64,000 bases of DNA from Hyphomicrobium sp. (GCA_022844105.1 JALHMJ010000001.1:447264-511263); one strand, 5' to 3'. Shown: positions 37,218 to 46,424, counted from the stretch's first letter. A program made the numbers and translations. Notes: generated from the letters alone by a model not told the origin.

Positions 37218-37628
37218 TTAAAGCTCCGCTGCAATATCCTGCAAAACGTCGAGCAAGCTATCGACGTTTATAACTTCGGGATCGATTCGATCCTTGGAAA
37301 AATAACGCAGAAAGATTTCCTTTGTCCGGTCCGTCATGCCTTCATGCAGGCCCATGGACCACGTTGGAAACAAGCGCTCGCGCACGTCCGTGCATGCCAG
37401 CAGAATGCAATTGATATGCCTCGGATCGGTGACGATGCGATGATAAATCGAACTGACGTCAGCGCGTGATCCCTCAAGGACTTGAATGAAATAATTGCCG
37501 TTGTGATGCAGCAGCCCGGTCACCGAGCGCGCGGTGTTATTCTTATGGCACGTCGCAATTAACGTCCTGAGGTCCATATTTACAGTCGGATTTCGTTCGC
37601 TGTAATACACCAATCGACACAGATTCAT
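37218..37628 (-). CDS. Stand-alone BLUF blue-light photoreceptor
   Basis: BLUF domains bind FAD and sense blue light through a hydrogen-bond switch around the flavin. The 136-residue protein aligns by eye with short PixD-type proteins: RLVYYS with the flavin-contacting Tyr8, KNN with Asn30/Asn31, FIQVLEG with the switch Gln49, and TWSMGL with Trp90 and Met92. All key residues are present, so it should be photoactive. No output domain is fused, so it likely acts by binding a partner, which is not evident here. ATG 37628 has GGAG ten bases upstream. Confidence 0.9.
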   Translation of the reverse strand: MNLCRLVYYSERNPTVNMDLRTLIATCHKNNTARSVTGLLHHNGNYFIQVLEGSRADVSSIYHRIVTDPRHINCILLACTDVRERLFPTWSMGLHEGMTDRTKEIFLRYFSKDRIDPEVINVDSLLDVLQDIAAEL

Positions 37629-37891
37629 TCGCGTGCGACTCCGGGTCTTGCAAATTCAACAGCTACAAGCCCCAGTCTAACTGCGCTGTTCTGCTGCGAC
37701 CATATCTCAATTGCTATGGAAATAGTTTTGTTTCGTGATCTTACAACACTTGGGTTAACACCTTGCGCTGCTAATATCGTGTAGCCCGCAAGTCGCGACC
37801 TATGGTCGTGCTAGCGTCATCACCATGGACGTCGAAGACGTCCGTTTGACTGTAATCCTCGTAGGCAATTGCGAGGAAGTAAGGTTTAGCA
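37629..37891. promoter_or_regulatory. Divergent gap between the BLUF gene and the 70-residue gene
   Basis: This 263-base gap contains no gene. Its right part includes two hairpins close to the start of the 70-residue gene: GGACGTC/GACGTCC (37827-37843) with a GAA triloop, and TCCTCG/CGAGGA (37856-37877), which pairs the GAGGA sequence just before the AAGG ribosome site. Confidence 0.5.
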
Positions 37892-38104
37892 ATGGCAGAC
37901 AACTTTTATACGCATCGCCTGACCAAGTTGCTCGAAGACTTCGTTATTGCCGCGGGTATGACAGTCCACATATCCGATGAAGCATCGAGCGTTAAACTCA
38001 AAGATCATTTGAGCGCCGTCAAGGCCGTCGCCGATAGCGTCGGAGTGGAATCCAGTCATCGATCGGAAGATGGCGTGACCGTTGTCCGGCTTAAGCGCAA
38101 ATAA
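37892..38104 (+). CDS. Small soluble protein, unknown function
   Basis: The 70-residue protein starts MADNFYTHRLTKLLEDFVIAAGMTVHISDEASSV and ends VVRLKRK. It has no membrane helix and looks like a small alpha/beta domain. ATG 37892 has AAGG eight bases upstream, preceded by a hairpin-rich leader. I cannot assign a family. It is divergent from the BLUF gene and convergent with the next small gene. Confidence 0.65.
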   Translation: MADNFYTHRLTKLLEDFVIAAGMTVHISDEASSVKLKDHLSAVKAVADSVGVESSHRSEDGVTVVRLKRK

Positions 38105-38130
38105 TCGCCAGTTCGCTCATCCGTTGGCCG

Positions 38131-38364
38131 TCAGGCAAAGCGACGCTGGATGCGCTCCGTGCGGCGCGCCTTTTCGATCTGGCGCTCCTTTGCAATTTCC
38201 CGGCGTTCCTCGACGCGCGAGCGCCGCTGCTGGCGGTAAAGCTCCCGCCGCAGAGCGGTGGATTCCTGATTGCTCGCACTGCGATAATAAAAGCGCGCTG
38301 CGGTAAAGCCGATTAGAATCGCTGTGACCACCACGACTGCCACTTCCATCAAGATAACCGACAT
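38131..38364 (-). CDS. Small single-helix membrane protein with basic tail
   Basis: The 77-residue protein has one N-terminal membrane helix (VILMEVAVVVVTAILIGFTAARFYY) and a strongly charged Arg/Glu-rich helix behind it (RRELYRQQRRSRVEERREIAKERQIEKARRTERIQRRF), probably cytosolic and perhaps coiled. It starts 37 bases past the end of the OmpA-domain gene on the same strand. Function unknown. Confidence 0.65.
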   Translation of the reverse strand: MSVILMEVAVVVVTAILIGFTAARFYYRSASNQESTALRRELYRQQRRSRVEERREIAKERQIEKARRTERIQRRFA

Positions 38365-38401
38365 TCCACCGCCACTCCACTGACCAAGGTTTCAACCGAT
38401 T

Positions 38402-39355
38402 TCAACGAACGACAAATTCAACACGGCGATTCATGGAGTTGCTCTTTTCGAGCTCCGCTTGATACTTCTTCAAGTCGGCTTCACTCGTTTCCTTATAGAA
38501 AAAATAGTCTGTCTCAGTCGGCTTTGCCGGCAGGCGCGCGGCGGGGCGGCGGGCGCCGTGCCCGACGGGATAGGCCCTGCTTTCGACGACGCCAGCGCGA
38601 ATGAGTTCTTTTTGAACGGCTTCGGCCCGCTCCCAGCTTAGATTGTAGTTCTGCGCATCCGCACCGGTGGTGTCGGTATGGCCGGCAACTTCAAGGCCAA
38701 CGTCTGGGCATTGCGAGAGAACGCCGACAACCTTCGTAATCTGGTCCATATCGGCGGTGCGGAGTTTTGTGCTGGCGGTGTCAAACCGAACGACGACTTT
38801 GGCGAGCGCCTTGGCCGCATCGTCCCGGCATTGCGCCTGGGCGGATGTGTTCGTACTCGTCCGAGGATCAACGGTTGTCGGCTCGAGCGACGCCAGTTGC
38901 ACTGCTTCAGCCGGAGGAGCAGCAGGGCGATCTTCGGCTGGTCCGGCATCAGTTAGGACTTCGGCCGGCGGTGTCGGCTGATTGTTGACCTGTGCTTCGG
39001 GCGTGTAGCTGACTTCCGAAGCGACCACAGCTGCAATCGCGTTCGAAGGTGTCGCAACGGCTGTCTCCACGATATCGACAGATGCAATCGTGTTGCCTTG
39101 AGAGGCCGTAACCGCCAGCAAAGCGGACGCAGGTGTCAATTCTGCTTCAAGATAAGCAAAAAGGCTCCCCCTGTTTTCCAGGGAGGCCGCCACCAAAGAG
39201 TGCCCGAGAACCGTCAAACCAACGGTCGCGGCCAAAAGCCCGACAACAGCATGCAACCGGAACCGCCTAGCTCGTTTGCGCGCTGTCTTTAAAACATGGT
39301 TGCCCCGCAGACCCAACGTGAACCGGTTTCCGGCCCGGCCCGACACTTTACGCAT
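38402..39355 (-). CDS. OmpA-domain envelope protein
   Basis: The 317-residue protein has an N-terminal membrane segment (LHAVVGLLAATVGLTVLGHSLVAAS) after a basic leader, a low-complexity Ala/Pro/Thr-rich middle, and a C-terminal OmpA-like domain. The peptidoglycan-binding part includes VAGHTDTTGADAQNYNLSWERAEAVQKELI and GHGARRPAARLPAKPTETDYFFYKE, then NRRVEFVV. It probably tethers the envelope to murein. An Ala/Thr/Pro linker is typical of anchored forms of this family. No outer-membrane barrel is visible. Confidence 0.82.
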   Translation of the reverse strand: MRKVSGRAGNRFTLGLRGNHVLKTARKRARRFRLHAVVGLLAATVGLTVLGHSLVAASLENRGSLFAYLEAELTPASALLAVTASQGNTIASVDIVETAVATPSNAIAAVVASEVSYTPEAQVNNQPTPPAEVLTDAGPAEDRPAAPPAEAVQLASLEPTTVDPRTSTNTSAQAQCRDDAAKALAKVVVRFDTASTKLRTADMDQITKVVGVLSQCPDVGLEVAGHTDTTGADAQNYNLSWERAEAVQKELIRAGVVESRAYPVGHGARRPAARLPAKPTETDYFFYKETSEADLKKYQAELEKSNSMNRRVEFVVR

Positions 39356-39789
39356 TACACAGCCCCAATATTCCCGCCTATTCTTAAGCGCTGAAGTTTG
39401 TCCAGCTCAAGTGGGATTTTTTCCACACGTATTTGATCCGCTCGACCGATGAGGCTTTTGCGTGACAGTTGGCCGGCGGACAACCACAACGTCGGTTACT
39501 CCCTCGCACGATCCGAACGCTTGCCACACAGTTCAATTCGCGTATAACGCGTCCGTCACTCGCTCCGGTTGGAGGCTGAACGGGAGACCGTGTTGTGTTG
39601 GCTAAACGCCAATCGATGCGGCTGGGGCTGAAGGGTCCCGTCTCCCTGTGTCTTCACTCTCATGGGTTTCCTGTTGGCCTGTCCAGGTCCAGCAGAGGCT
39701 TTGCGCCGGAGGATGACCCGCTCCCTGAAACTCGGGAGGGAAACGTAGCCCGCCCATTCCTATGTGCGGGCCAACCAGAGGGCCACCAC
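39356..39789 (+). promoter_or_regulatory. Leader of the rpsF-rpsR-rplI operon
   Basis: This 434-base region between the divergent OmpA-domain gene and rpsF contains inverted arms GGGAGAC (39582-39588) and GTCTCCC (39640-39646). A GCCCGC/GCGGGC hairpin (about 39750-39773) lies just before the rpsF ATG. Such structure is compatible with autoregulation by S6:S18, known for this operon in other bacteria. The track ORF extending from 39595 through the leader is rejected. Confidence 0.5.
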
Positions 39790-40326
39790 ATGCCGTTGTA
39801 CGAGCATGTCTTCATGACGCGTCAAGACGTGTCCAACCAACAGGTTGAGACGCTGACAAAAGAATTCAGCGACGTCATCACCGAAGGCGGCGGCAAGATC
39901 ACCAAGTCCGAATATTGGGGACTGAAGGGGCTTGCCTATAAGATCAAGAAGAACCGCAAGGCGCATTTTTCGCTTCTGAACATCGACGCTCCTTCAGCGG
40001 CGGTAGTCGAGATGGAACGCCGGATGGGCATTCAGACGGACATCCTGCGCTTCATCACCATCAAGGTTGAGGAACACGAAACCGAACCGTCGGCCATGAT
40101 GCGCAAGCAGGACCGCGACGAGCGGGGCGAGCGCGGTGATCGGGGCGATCGCGGCGACCGTGGTCCGCGCGGCGGCGGCGGCTTCCGTGGCGGCGATCGC
40201 GAAGGCGGTTCGACGTTCCGTCCGCGGCCTCCCCGCGAGGGCGGCTCCTTCCGCGATGGCGAAGCGCCTCGCGGTCCGCGCGGGCCTCGCCCGCCACGCA
40301 GCGACAATCCTGGTTCGGAGGGCTAA
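39790..40326 (+). CDS. rpsF: 30S ribosomal protein S6
   Basis: The core S6 domain starts [26 protein letters not shown] and includes [32 protein letters not shown] 39790 gives 178 residues; the track start at 39595 lies in the leader. The C-terminal 70 residues are an Arg/Gly/Asp-rich tail with the repeated unit RGD and PRGP, as seen in some alphaproteobacterial S6 proteins. It is followed after three bases by rpsR. Confidence 0.96.
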   Translation: MPLYEHVFMTRQDVSNQQVETLTKEFSDVITEGGGKITKSEYWGLKGLAYKIKKNRKAHFSLLNIDAPSAAVVEMERRMGIQTDILRFITIKVEEHETEPSAMMRKQDRDERGERGDRGDRGDRGPRGGGGFRGGDREGGSTFRPRPPREGGSFRDGEAPRGPRGPRPPRSDNPGSEG

Positions 40327-40329
40327 TTC

Positions 40330-40578
40330 ATGGCTGAAGTTCAGCAACTGGCCGCTCGCCGGCCGTTCCATCGCCGTCGCAAGACCTGCCCGTTCTCGGG
40401 CGAGCATGCGCCGAAGATCGACTACAAGGATGTGCGCCTTCTGGGTCGCTACATCTCCGAGCGCGGCAAGATCGTGCCGAGCCGGATCACGGCCGTATCG
40501 GCCAAGAAGCAACGTGAACTGGCAAAGGCCATCAAGCGTTCGCGGTTTCTTGGTCTGCTGCCTTATGTTCTGAAATAA
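40330..40578 (+). CDS. rpsR: 30S ribosomal protein S18
   Basis: The 82-residue protein starts [23 protein letters not shown] and includes [51 protein letters not shown], the full S18 core. It partners S6 on the 30S platform and lies three bases after rpsF. Confidence 0.98.
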   Translation: MAEVQQLAARRPFHRRRKTCPFSGEHAPKIDYKDVRLLGRYISERGKIVPSRITAVSAKKQRELAKAIKRSRFLGLLPYVLK

Positions 40579-40589
40579 GTTGGTCCCGT

Positions 40590-40618
40590 CGGCCGGAGCG
40601 CGCTGCGCGGTCCGGCCG
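40590..40618 (+). other. Hairpin between rpsR and the DUF2232 gene
   Basis: CGGCCGGA and TCCGGCCG form a perfect 8-bp stem 11 bases after the rpsR stop. No T-run follows. It could attenuate or process the transcript before the downstream membrane gene and rplI. Confidence 0.45.
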
Positions 40619-40712
40619 GTGGCAGACTTTGACGTCATGCGAAAGAATGGTTGGGACAGCGGCGCGCGGCGCCGGATCTGTTCCTAACCGCGAAAGCGGG
40701 ACAGCTTAGACG

Positions 40713-41702
40713 ATGCGCAATCAACTGCTCATAGCTCTTTTGCTCGGCCTCGTGTCGGCGGTGGTTTTTGCTTCCGCGACCACTGGGCCGGTGCTATTTC
40801 GCTACGTTCTTTTCCTTCTGACCTCGTTGCCGATTTTTCTTGCCGGGCTTGGTTGGGGCTGGCGGTTCGCCGCCGTGGCTGGCGGGGCCAGCGCCACGTT
40901 CGTTGGCCTCCTCGCTGGACCTTTGGCCGGCGCCATCTATGCGCTGACGCAGATCGTGCCGGCTATCATTCTGAGTTATCTGGCGCTCCTCAACCGGGCT
41001 TATAAGCCGGAGGGATCTGATGCCGCCGTCACCGAATGGTATCCGGTCGGGCGATTGGTGCTGTGGGCGGCCGTCATGGCCGGCACGATCACTCTCCTCG
41101 TGCTGCTGATCATCGGGCAGGATTTCGAAGAGCTCCGGGCCGGGCTCAAGACGTATCTTTCGGAAGCCATTAAAACCAGTATGCCGGAGAGCGCGGGCGG
41201 TGCGCCGCTCGATGAGCAGCAGCTTGAGACGATGACCAACATCGTCGTTGCCGTCATGCCAGCGGCATCCGCCGTCTCCTGGTTGACGGCACTGGTGTTC
41301 AATCTTTGGCTTGCCGGCCGCATTACACTTGCTGCTGGGCAGCTGCAGCGGCCTTGGCCCGATATTTCAGCCATGGAGTTTCCGCCGGGCACGGCTCTCA
41401 TGCTTTTGGCGTCCATGCTCGGTACGGGGGCCAAAGGTATCGCGGGAGCCGTCGGCACGGCATTTCTTGGGGCCTTCTTTCTGGCCTACGTCTTCGCGGG
41501 GCTCGCCGTCATCCATTATGTCACGCGCGGCAAGTCCTGGCGCTCGCTGGGGCTTTGGATGCTGTACGTCGGCCTGCTCATCGTTGCCGTTTGGATTGCC
41601 GTCATCATAGCGCTTGTGGGACTGGCGGAGCGGCCGCTGCGGCTGCGGGATCGTGCCTTTCCCTCAGGTCCACCGCCACCTCCGGCGCCGGTCGCCACCT
41701 GA
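40713..41702 (+). CDS. DUF2232 multi-pass membrane protein
   Basis: The 329-residue protein has about eight hydrophobic helices, starting MRNQLLIALLLGLVSAVVFASATTGP. It lies between rpsR and rplI, where alphaproteobacteria carry a conserved DUF2232 gene, and ends with a Pro-rich tail. Its function is unknown; the position implies co-expression with ribosomal genes. Confidence 0.85.
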   Translation: MRNQLLIALLLGLVSAVVFASATTGPVLFRYVLFLLTSLPIFLAGLGWGWRFAAVAGGASATFVGLLAGPLAGAIYALTQIVPAIILSYLALLNRAYKPEGSDAAVTEWYPVGRLVLWAAVMAGTITLLVLLIIGQDFEELRAGLKTYLSEAIKTSMPESAGGAPLDEQQLETMTNIVVAVMPAASAVSWLTALVFNLWLAGRITLAAGQLQRPWPDISAMEFPPGTALMLLASMLGTGAKGIAGAVGTAFLGAFFLAYVFAGLAVIHYVTRGKSWRSLGLWMLYVGLLIVAVWIAVIIALVGLAERPLRLRDRAFPSGPPPPPAPVAT

Positions 41703-41746
41703 ACCCTCAGTCTTGGAATAGCAAACAGTAGAAAGGACCACCTCTC

Positions 41747-42325
41747 ATGCAAGTCATCCTCCTGCAGCGTGTCGGCCGCATCGGTCAGATGGGCGATGTC
41801 GTCAACGTCAAAGACGGCTTCGCGCGCAATTTTCTGCTGCCGCAGAAAAAGGCCCTGCGCGCCACCAAGGAAAACCTGGCTAAGTTTGACGGCCAGCGGT
41901 CGCAGCTCGAAGCTGTGAACCTGGAACAGAAGAAGGAAGCTGAAGCGGTTGCCGGCAAGCTCAACGGGCAGTCATTTATCGCCATCCGCTCCGCCGGCGA
42001 CACGGGTCAGCTTTACGGTTCGGTCTCGCCGCGCGACATCGCCGAGGTCGTCACGGCTGGCGGTTTTACGATCGACCGGAGCCAGGTCGTCATCGACAAG
42101 CCGATCAAGACACTGGGCGTGCACGGCGCCAAGGTCCAGTTACATCCGGAAGTGCTGGTTGGCGTTGCGATCAACGTGGCGCGGTCGCAGGAAGAAGCTG
42201 AGCGTCAGGCGCGCGGTGAGAATGTCACCGTGATCAAGGACGAGAAGCTCGACATCGAGACCTACTCGGAAGACATGTTCGAGGAAGGTGCATCGCCCGC
42301 GGCGGACGAAGCCGAAGAGGCTTGA
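41747..42325 (+). CDS. rplI: 50S ribosomal protein L9
   Basis: The 192-residue protein starts [37 protein letters not shown], the L9 N-domain, followed by the connecting helix and C-domain ([43 protein letters not shown]). An acidic C-terminal tail extends beyond the usual length. It ends the rpsF operon. Confidence 0.98.
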   Translation: MQVILLQRVGRIGQMGDVVNVKDGFARNFLLPQKKALRATKENLAKFDGQRSQLEAVNLEQKKEAEAVAGKLNGQSFIAIRSAGDTGQLYGSVSPRDIAEVVTAGGFTIDRSQVVIDKPIKTLGVHGAKVQLHPEVLVGVAINVARSQEEAERQARGENVTVIKDEKLDIETYSEDMFEEGASPAADEAEEA

Positions 42326-42404
42326 GGTTCAGCGGTCGGGTTGCAATGCACTCCCATGCGGCGATTGCGTGCCGCGGGTTTTCATAATCCGTCGTGGGTC
42401 GTTT

Positions 42405-42436
42405 CTTTCGTGCGCAGTGTCTTTCATGCGCAGTAC
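42405..42436. repeat. Two-copy 16-bp direct repeat
   Basis: CTTTCGTGCGCAGTGT and CTTTCATGCGCAGTAC are adjacent 16-base units differing at three positions, in the gap after rplI. Function unknown. Confidence 0.4.
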
Positions 42437-42454
42437 GGCCGACGCCAAGTCGTT

Positions 42455-42490
42455 CAAACAAAATGGGGTGGCCTTGGCGACCACCCCATT
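42455..42490 (-). terminator. Rho-independent terminator of a minus-strand small gene
   Basis: AATGGGGTGG and CCACCCCATT form a perfect 10-bp stem with a 9-base loop. On the minus strand it is followed by TTTGTTTG, so it terminates leftward transcription, about 90 bases past the end of the 53-codon ORF. Confidence 0.75.
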
Positions 42491-42577
42491 CGTCTCGTGT
42501 CATAACGCGTTTGGAGGAAGACGCCGTGACACGGGGAGGAAACTCAATCGCCGCACCCTTGCGGGCGCGTTACGAAA

Positions 42578-42739
42578 CTAGCGGTTCAGCGTGCGGACCC
42601 GTGACGGCGAACCGGCTCGGACAACCAGCTCGGACTGGCGCAGCAGCGCGAGGATGAAGGCTTGCATAAACATCTCCTGGACCCGTAGCTGGCCCTCGTC
42701 AGTTTTTCTGATGAACGGCGCAACGACTGCCTGTGCCAT
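42578..42739 (-). CDS. Possible 53-residue protein, not in the ORF track
   Basis: Starting at ATG 42739, the frame reads MAQAVVAPFIRKTDEGQLRVQ and continues to ...SRVRTLNR, 53 residues, ending at TAG. It contains a helix-like segment (EMFMQAFILALLRQSELVVRAG). A good leftward terminator lies downstream, which supports a real transcript. The ribosome site (AAGTGA-like) is weak. I do not recognise a family. Confidence 0.5.
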   Translation of the reverse strand: MAQAVVAPFIRKTDEGQLRVQEMFMQAFILALLRQSELVVRAGSPSRVRTLNR

Positions 42740-42843
42740 TCGATCGTCACTTGATAAATCAGAATTCTACGATGTAGAAGTCTCCATTATGCAGCGCAGC
42801 ATTGCGTAGCGCGCATATCGGCGTCGTTCAACTGCGGCACGCG

Positions 42844-42872
42844 CGAAAAAGGGGCGCCGGTGGGCGCCCCTT
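42844..42872 (-). terminator. Rho-independent terminator of the small secreted-protein gene
   Basis: AAGGGGCGCC and GGCGCCCCTT form a perfect 10-bp stem with a 4-base loop, and the minus strand continues with TTT then CGCGC. It sits about 25 bases past the stop codon at 42897. Confidence 0.85.
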
Positions 42873-42896
42873 GGAGTGGGAAATTATTGGTCAGAC

Positions 42897-43301
42897 TTAT
42901 TTTGCGGCAGGCGACTGATAGGCCACCCGTTCGATGAGGCGTGTCGTCAGGAACGAAGTACCGGTCGAGCAGAAGAATTCGACAGACGGCCCATCAGCGG
43001 TGTCCATGCGGGCTGTCCGGCCGGCGGCAACAAACGTCGAGAACCGTGCCGGAGTATCGGATTGTGTAGCCGTTTCAGAGGCTTCACCGATAATCAACAT
43101 GAGATCGCAGCCGCCCCGTTGGGGCAGGTAATAGCCGACAGCTTGCTTCGAGCCGATGACAAACGACAGGCCCGCCATTGGCCGGACGATTGACGCAGAA
43201 GAGAATTCGCCGGCGTGGCCGGAGCCTGTATCGAACGCTGCAACGCCAGCCAGGATGGCGGCTGTGGCTAGACCAGACTTGAACGTGGAAAGACGTGTCA
43301 T
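42897..43301 (-). CDS. Small secreted protein, unknown function
   Basis: ATG 43301 has AAGGAG six bases upstream and gives 134 residues; the track start at 43337 is too early. A signal peptide is visible (SGLATAAILAGVAAFDTGSGHAGE). The mature part has a single pair of cysteines (GGCDLML and EFFCSTG) that may form a disulfide, and a mix of beta-like segments. I cannot assign a family. A strong terminator follows. Confidence 0.65.
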   Translation of the reverse strand: MTRLSTFKSGLATAAILAGVAAFDTGSGHAGEFSSASIVRPMAGLSFVIGSKQAVGYYLPQRGGCDLMLIIGEASETATQSDTPARFSTFVAAGRTARMDTADGPSVEFFCSTGTSFLTTRLIERVAYQSPAAK

Positions 43302-43995
43302 TTGGGGCTCCTTCGTGTTTCGAAGTTGTAAACACAAACAGCGCCCGCAGCGGCCTCACGTGCTCATGATCGGTCTCAACTGCTGGCGACCTGTTGCGTA
43401 AACCCCCACAGTCCAATACGAAAGTGCTATCTCGACGGGACAGCCCTGCAAATGTTGCAGCGCAAGATCGTCACAGCCGAAGCGGGAAGGGTTACCCGCT
43501 CAGGCCGCCAATTTCTTCTCAGCTATGCGTTTTGAGACGGTAGTACTATTGCGTCTTACCTTTGGGATGCGGCTCGCGGGTGAAAACCTTAGCGTGCACG
43601 TCATCGCCTTCCTTGGCGCATTCGAATGACGCGGAGTGGCTGGCGGTCGTGTCGATTTGTAGAGCCGCACCTTTGGCGACGGGCCGCCGAAGGCGGGTGT
43701 CTGGGGGCTCAAGACCGATCACACGGCCATCTTCAAGTGGAACACAGTCAAAAAATCATTTTTTGGCCCTGGCCGACCGGAAGGGGCGATCGATTGAGAG
43801 GCGCCGCCAGATGCCTTTCAGACATCGCGTCCGTGCATGATTGGGTTCAAGGCAGGCAGAGGCGATACGGGATTGAAACGCCAGCGCGGGCGGCGGCCAT
43901 CCCTTGGGACAAATGGGCCGGGTCTGCGCGACAACGCTTGCTCCAGCCGCTATAAGCACGCGAATTGCGCCCGTGATCCAGATCGCAGAGACCCG
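43302..43995. other. Long gap between the small secreted-protein gene and purL
   Basis: This 694-base stretch has no confident gene. It must contain promoters for purL and for the leftward secreted-protein gene. It also holds a possible 58-residue ORF at 43546-43722 (listed separately) and a short inverted repeat near 43750. Confidence 0.5.
43546..43722 (-). CDS. Doubtful 58-residue ORF
   Basis: From GTG 43722 the frame reads VIGLEPPDTRLRRPVAKGAA and continues ...TTASHSASFECAKEGDDVHAKVFTRE to a TAG stop. Composition is protein-like and better than the overlapping track ORF 43500-43712. The ribosome site is weak, and the frame upstream is closed by a TGA. It could be a small gene or the remnant of a longer one. 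Confidence 0.25.
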   Translation of the reverse strand: MIGLEPPDTRLRRPVAKGAALQIDTTASHSASFECAKEGDDVHAKVFTREPHPKGKTQ

Positions 43996-46221
43996 ATGCA
44001 AGACGCTGCCGAAAAACCTACCATCACGCCAGAGATCGTCGCCGAACATGGCCTCAAGCCCGACGAATACCAGCGGCTCTTGAAAATCCTGGGACGTGAG
44101 CCGTCGCTCACTGAACTCGGCATCTTTTCCGTGATGTGGTCTGAACACTGCTCGTATAAGTCGTCGCGCGTCTGGCTGAAGACACTGCCGACTTCCGGCC
44201 CGAAGGTCATTCAGGGGCCTGGCGAGAATGCTGGCGTGGTCGATCTCGGCGATGGCGATTGTGCGGTCTTCAAAATGGAGAGCCACAACCACCCGTCCTA
44301 CATCGAGCCGTTCCAGGGGGCGGCAACCGGCGTCGGCGGCATCATGCGTGACGTGTTCACGATGGGTGCGCGACCGGTGGCAAATCTCAATGCGCTGCGG
44401 TTCGGTGCGCCCGAACATCCCAAAACGCGCCAATTGGTCGATGGCGTTGTGGCCGGTATTGCGCACTACGGCAATTGTACCGGCGTTCCAACCATCGGCG
44501 GCGAAACAAACTTCGACGCGGGCTACAACAACAACATCCTCGTCAACGCGATGTGTGTTGGCCTGGCGAGGGCCGACAAGATATTTTATTCAGCGGCCAA
44601 GGGTGTCGGGCTGCCCGTGGTTTACGTCGGTTCAAAAACCGGTCGCGACGGTATTCACGGCGCGACGATGGCATCGGCCGAATTCGACGACAAGAGCGAC
44701 GAAAAACGTCCGACCGTGCAGGTCGGCGACCCGTTCACCGAAAAATTGCTCATCGAGGCCTGCCTCGAACTCATGGCGACTGATATGATCATCGCCATTC
44801 AAGACATGGGGGCTGCAGGTCTTACGTCGTCGACGTCGGAGATGGCCGACAAAGGCGGCGTCGGCATCGAGCTCGTGCTCGATCATGTGCCGCAACGCGA
44901 AGCCAACATGACCGCCTATGAAATGATGCTCTCCGAAAGCCAGGAGCGCATGTTGATGATCTTGAAGCCCGGCCGGGAACCGGATGCGGAAAAGATCTTC
45001 ACCAAGTGGGGCCTCGACTTTGCCGTCATCGGCAAAACGACCGACACCGGTCGCATGATCGTGACGCACAAGGGCAAGGTCGAAGCCGATTTGCCGGTGA
45101 CCGTGCTTGCCAACTCCGCACCGATGTACGAAAGGCCTTACTTCCATCCCGTGCCCCCGGCACCCGTGCTGCCGGAATGGGTTGCCGCGCCCAACAGCCT
45201 GATGAGCGCACTGCGAACAATGATGGGTTCGCCGGCACTGGCTTCGCGCCGGTGGATCTACCAGCAGTATGATCACATGGTGATGGGCGATACCGTCGGC
45301 CGTCCTGGCGGCGATGCCGGGATCGTGCGCGTGCACAACACGCAGAAGGGCATCGCGGCGACCTGCGATGTGACGCCCCGCTATGTTGCCGCGGACCCGG
45401 AGATGGGGACCAAGCAGGCCGTTGTCGAAACGTGGCGCAATCTGTGCGCGGTCGGCGCCGACCCAATCGCGATCACGGACAACATGAATTTCGCCAATCC
45501 GGAGAGGCCCGAAATCATGGGCCAATTCGTTGCCAGCGTCAAAGGGATGGGAGAAGCCTGCCGCGTGCTCGACTACCCCGTCGTGTCGGGCAACGTCTCG
45601 CTTTACAACGAGACCAACGGCATTGGCATTCCGCCAACGCCCGCGATCGGCGGCGTGGGGCTCGTGCCGGATGTGGCGAAGATCGCCGATATCGCCCTGA
45701 AGCGTGACGGTGATCTTCTCATCGTCATTGGGTTGGAACGCGGTTGGCTCGGGCAATCCCTCTATCAGGGTATTATTGCCGGACGGTTCGAAGGGGCGCC
45801 GCCGCCAGTGGACCTTGCCGATGAATTGAAAGCCGGACGGCTGGTGCGGGCTCTGATCCGCGAAGGCAACGTTTCGGCCGTGCACGATTGCGCCGATGGC
45901 GGTCTTCTGGTCACGGTCGTTGAGATGGCGCTGGCCGGCGACATCGGCGTTGAACTCTACCCATATGAGGGCAGCCTGCCGCCGCATGCGGTCTGGTTTG
46001 GCGAAGACCAGGGCCGCTATGTCCTGTCCGTTTCACCGGCGCAAGCGGAAGAAACTTTGGAGCGGGCCCGTCTGCTCGCCTTGCCCGCCCGCGTTGTTGG
46101 CAGGGTTGGCGGCGACAGTCTCGTCATACGCGGCGACGGTGACCCCTTCCCGCTGGCCGGCCTGCGCACCCTCCATGAGGGCTGGCTGCCGGACTACATG
46201 GCGGGTCTTTCGGCTCATTAA
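43996..46221 (+). CDS. purL: Phosphoribosylformylglycinamidine synthase subunit PurL
   Basis: PurL is the synthetase subunit of the fourth purine-synthesis step, working with PurQ and PurS. ATG 43996 gives 741 residues; the track start at 43837 is too early. Hallmarks are [68 protein letters not shown] and [20 protein letters not shown]. This is the short PurL form, so PurQ and PurS must be elsewhere; they are not in the window. Confidence 0.97.
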   Translation: MQDAAEKPTITPEIVAEHGLKPDEYQRLLKILGREPSLTELGIFSVMWSEHCSYKSSRVWLKTLPTSGPKVIQGPGENAGVVDLGDGDCAVFKMESHNHPSYIEPFQGAATGVGGIMRDVFTMGARPVANLNALRFGAPEHPKTRQLVDGVVAGIAHYGNCTGVPTIGGETNFDAGYNNNILVNAMCVGLARADKIFYSAAKGVGLPVVYVGSKTGRDGIHGATMASAEFDDKSDEKRPTVQVGDPFTEKLLIEACLELMATDMIIAIQDMGAAGLTSSTSEMADKGGVGIELVLDHVPQREANMTAYEMMLSESQERMLMILKPGREPDAEKIFTKWGLDFAVIGKTTDTGRMIVTHKGKVEADLPVTVLANSAPMYERPYFHPVPPAPVLPEWVAAPNSLMSALRTMMGSPALASRRWIYQQYDHMVMGDTVGRPGGDAGIVRVHNTQKGIAATCDVTPRYVAADPEMGTKQAVVETWRNLCAVGADPIAITDNMNFANPERPEIMGQFVASVKGMGEACRVLDYPVVSGNVSLYNETNGIGIPPTPAIGGVGLVPDVAKIADIALKRDGDLLIVIGLERGWLGQSLYQGIIAGRFEGAPPPVDLADELKAGRLVRALIREGNVSAVHDCADGGLLVTVVEMALAGDIGVELYPYEGSLPPHAVWFGEDQGRYVLSVSPAQAEETLERARLLALPARVVGRVGGDSLVIRGDGDPFPLAGLRTLHEGWLPDYMAGLSAH

Positions 46222-46424
46222 CTCATCAAGCCGAGATCGCTTTAATCCCCCGAAGATTCAGTATCGGCCAACGCATAGGTTGTCGGGAATATGGCCTGCC
46301 GGTTGGCTATGGCATCGCGACGAAGCCTCCAACGGCGATCTCTATGTTCTGAAAGCCGGCAAGTAAGGCTGTCTGTTACGGCTGACGCCCGATGCCATCA
46401 ACGCCATTCGCTGACGGGCTGAGT

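Noticed and set aside
43500-43712. Track ORF of 70 residues on the minus strand
   Set aside because: Ser/Arg/Pro/Thr-rich shadow composition; the overlapping frame 43546-43722 is more protein-like.
43750-43764. AAAAAATCATTTTTT inverted repeat
   Set aside because: A one-base centre cannot form a normal hairpin, and no GC-rich stem exists for a terminator.
44632-45987. 451-residue minus-strand ORF
   Set aside because: Antisense shadow of purL with His/Arg-rich composition and no motifs.
46261-46366. GIWPAGWLWHRDEASNGDLYVLKAGK, end of a plus-strand frame after purL
   Set aside because: It looks protein-like but belongs to a frame mostly antisense or out of phase inside purL, with no start of its own; at most a gene remnant.
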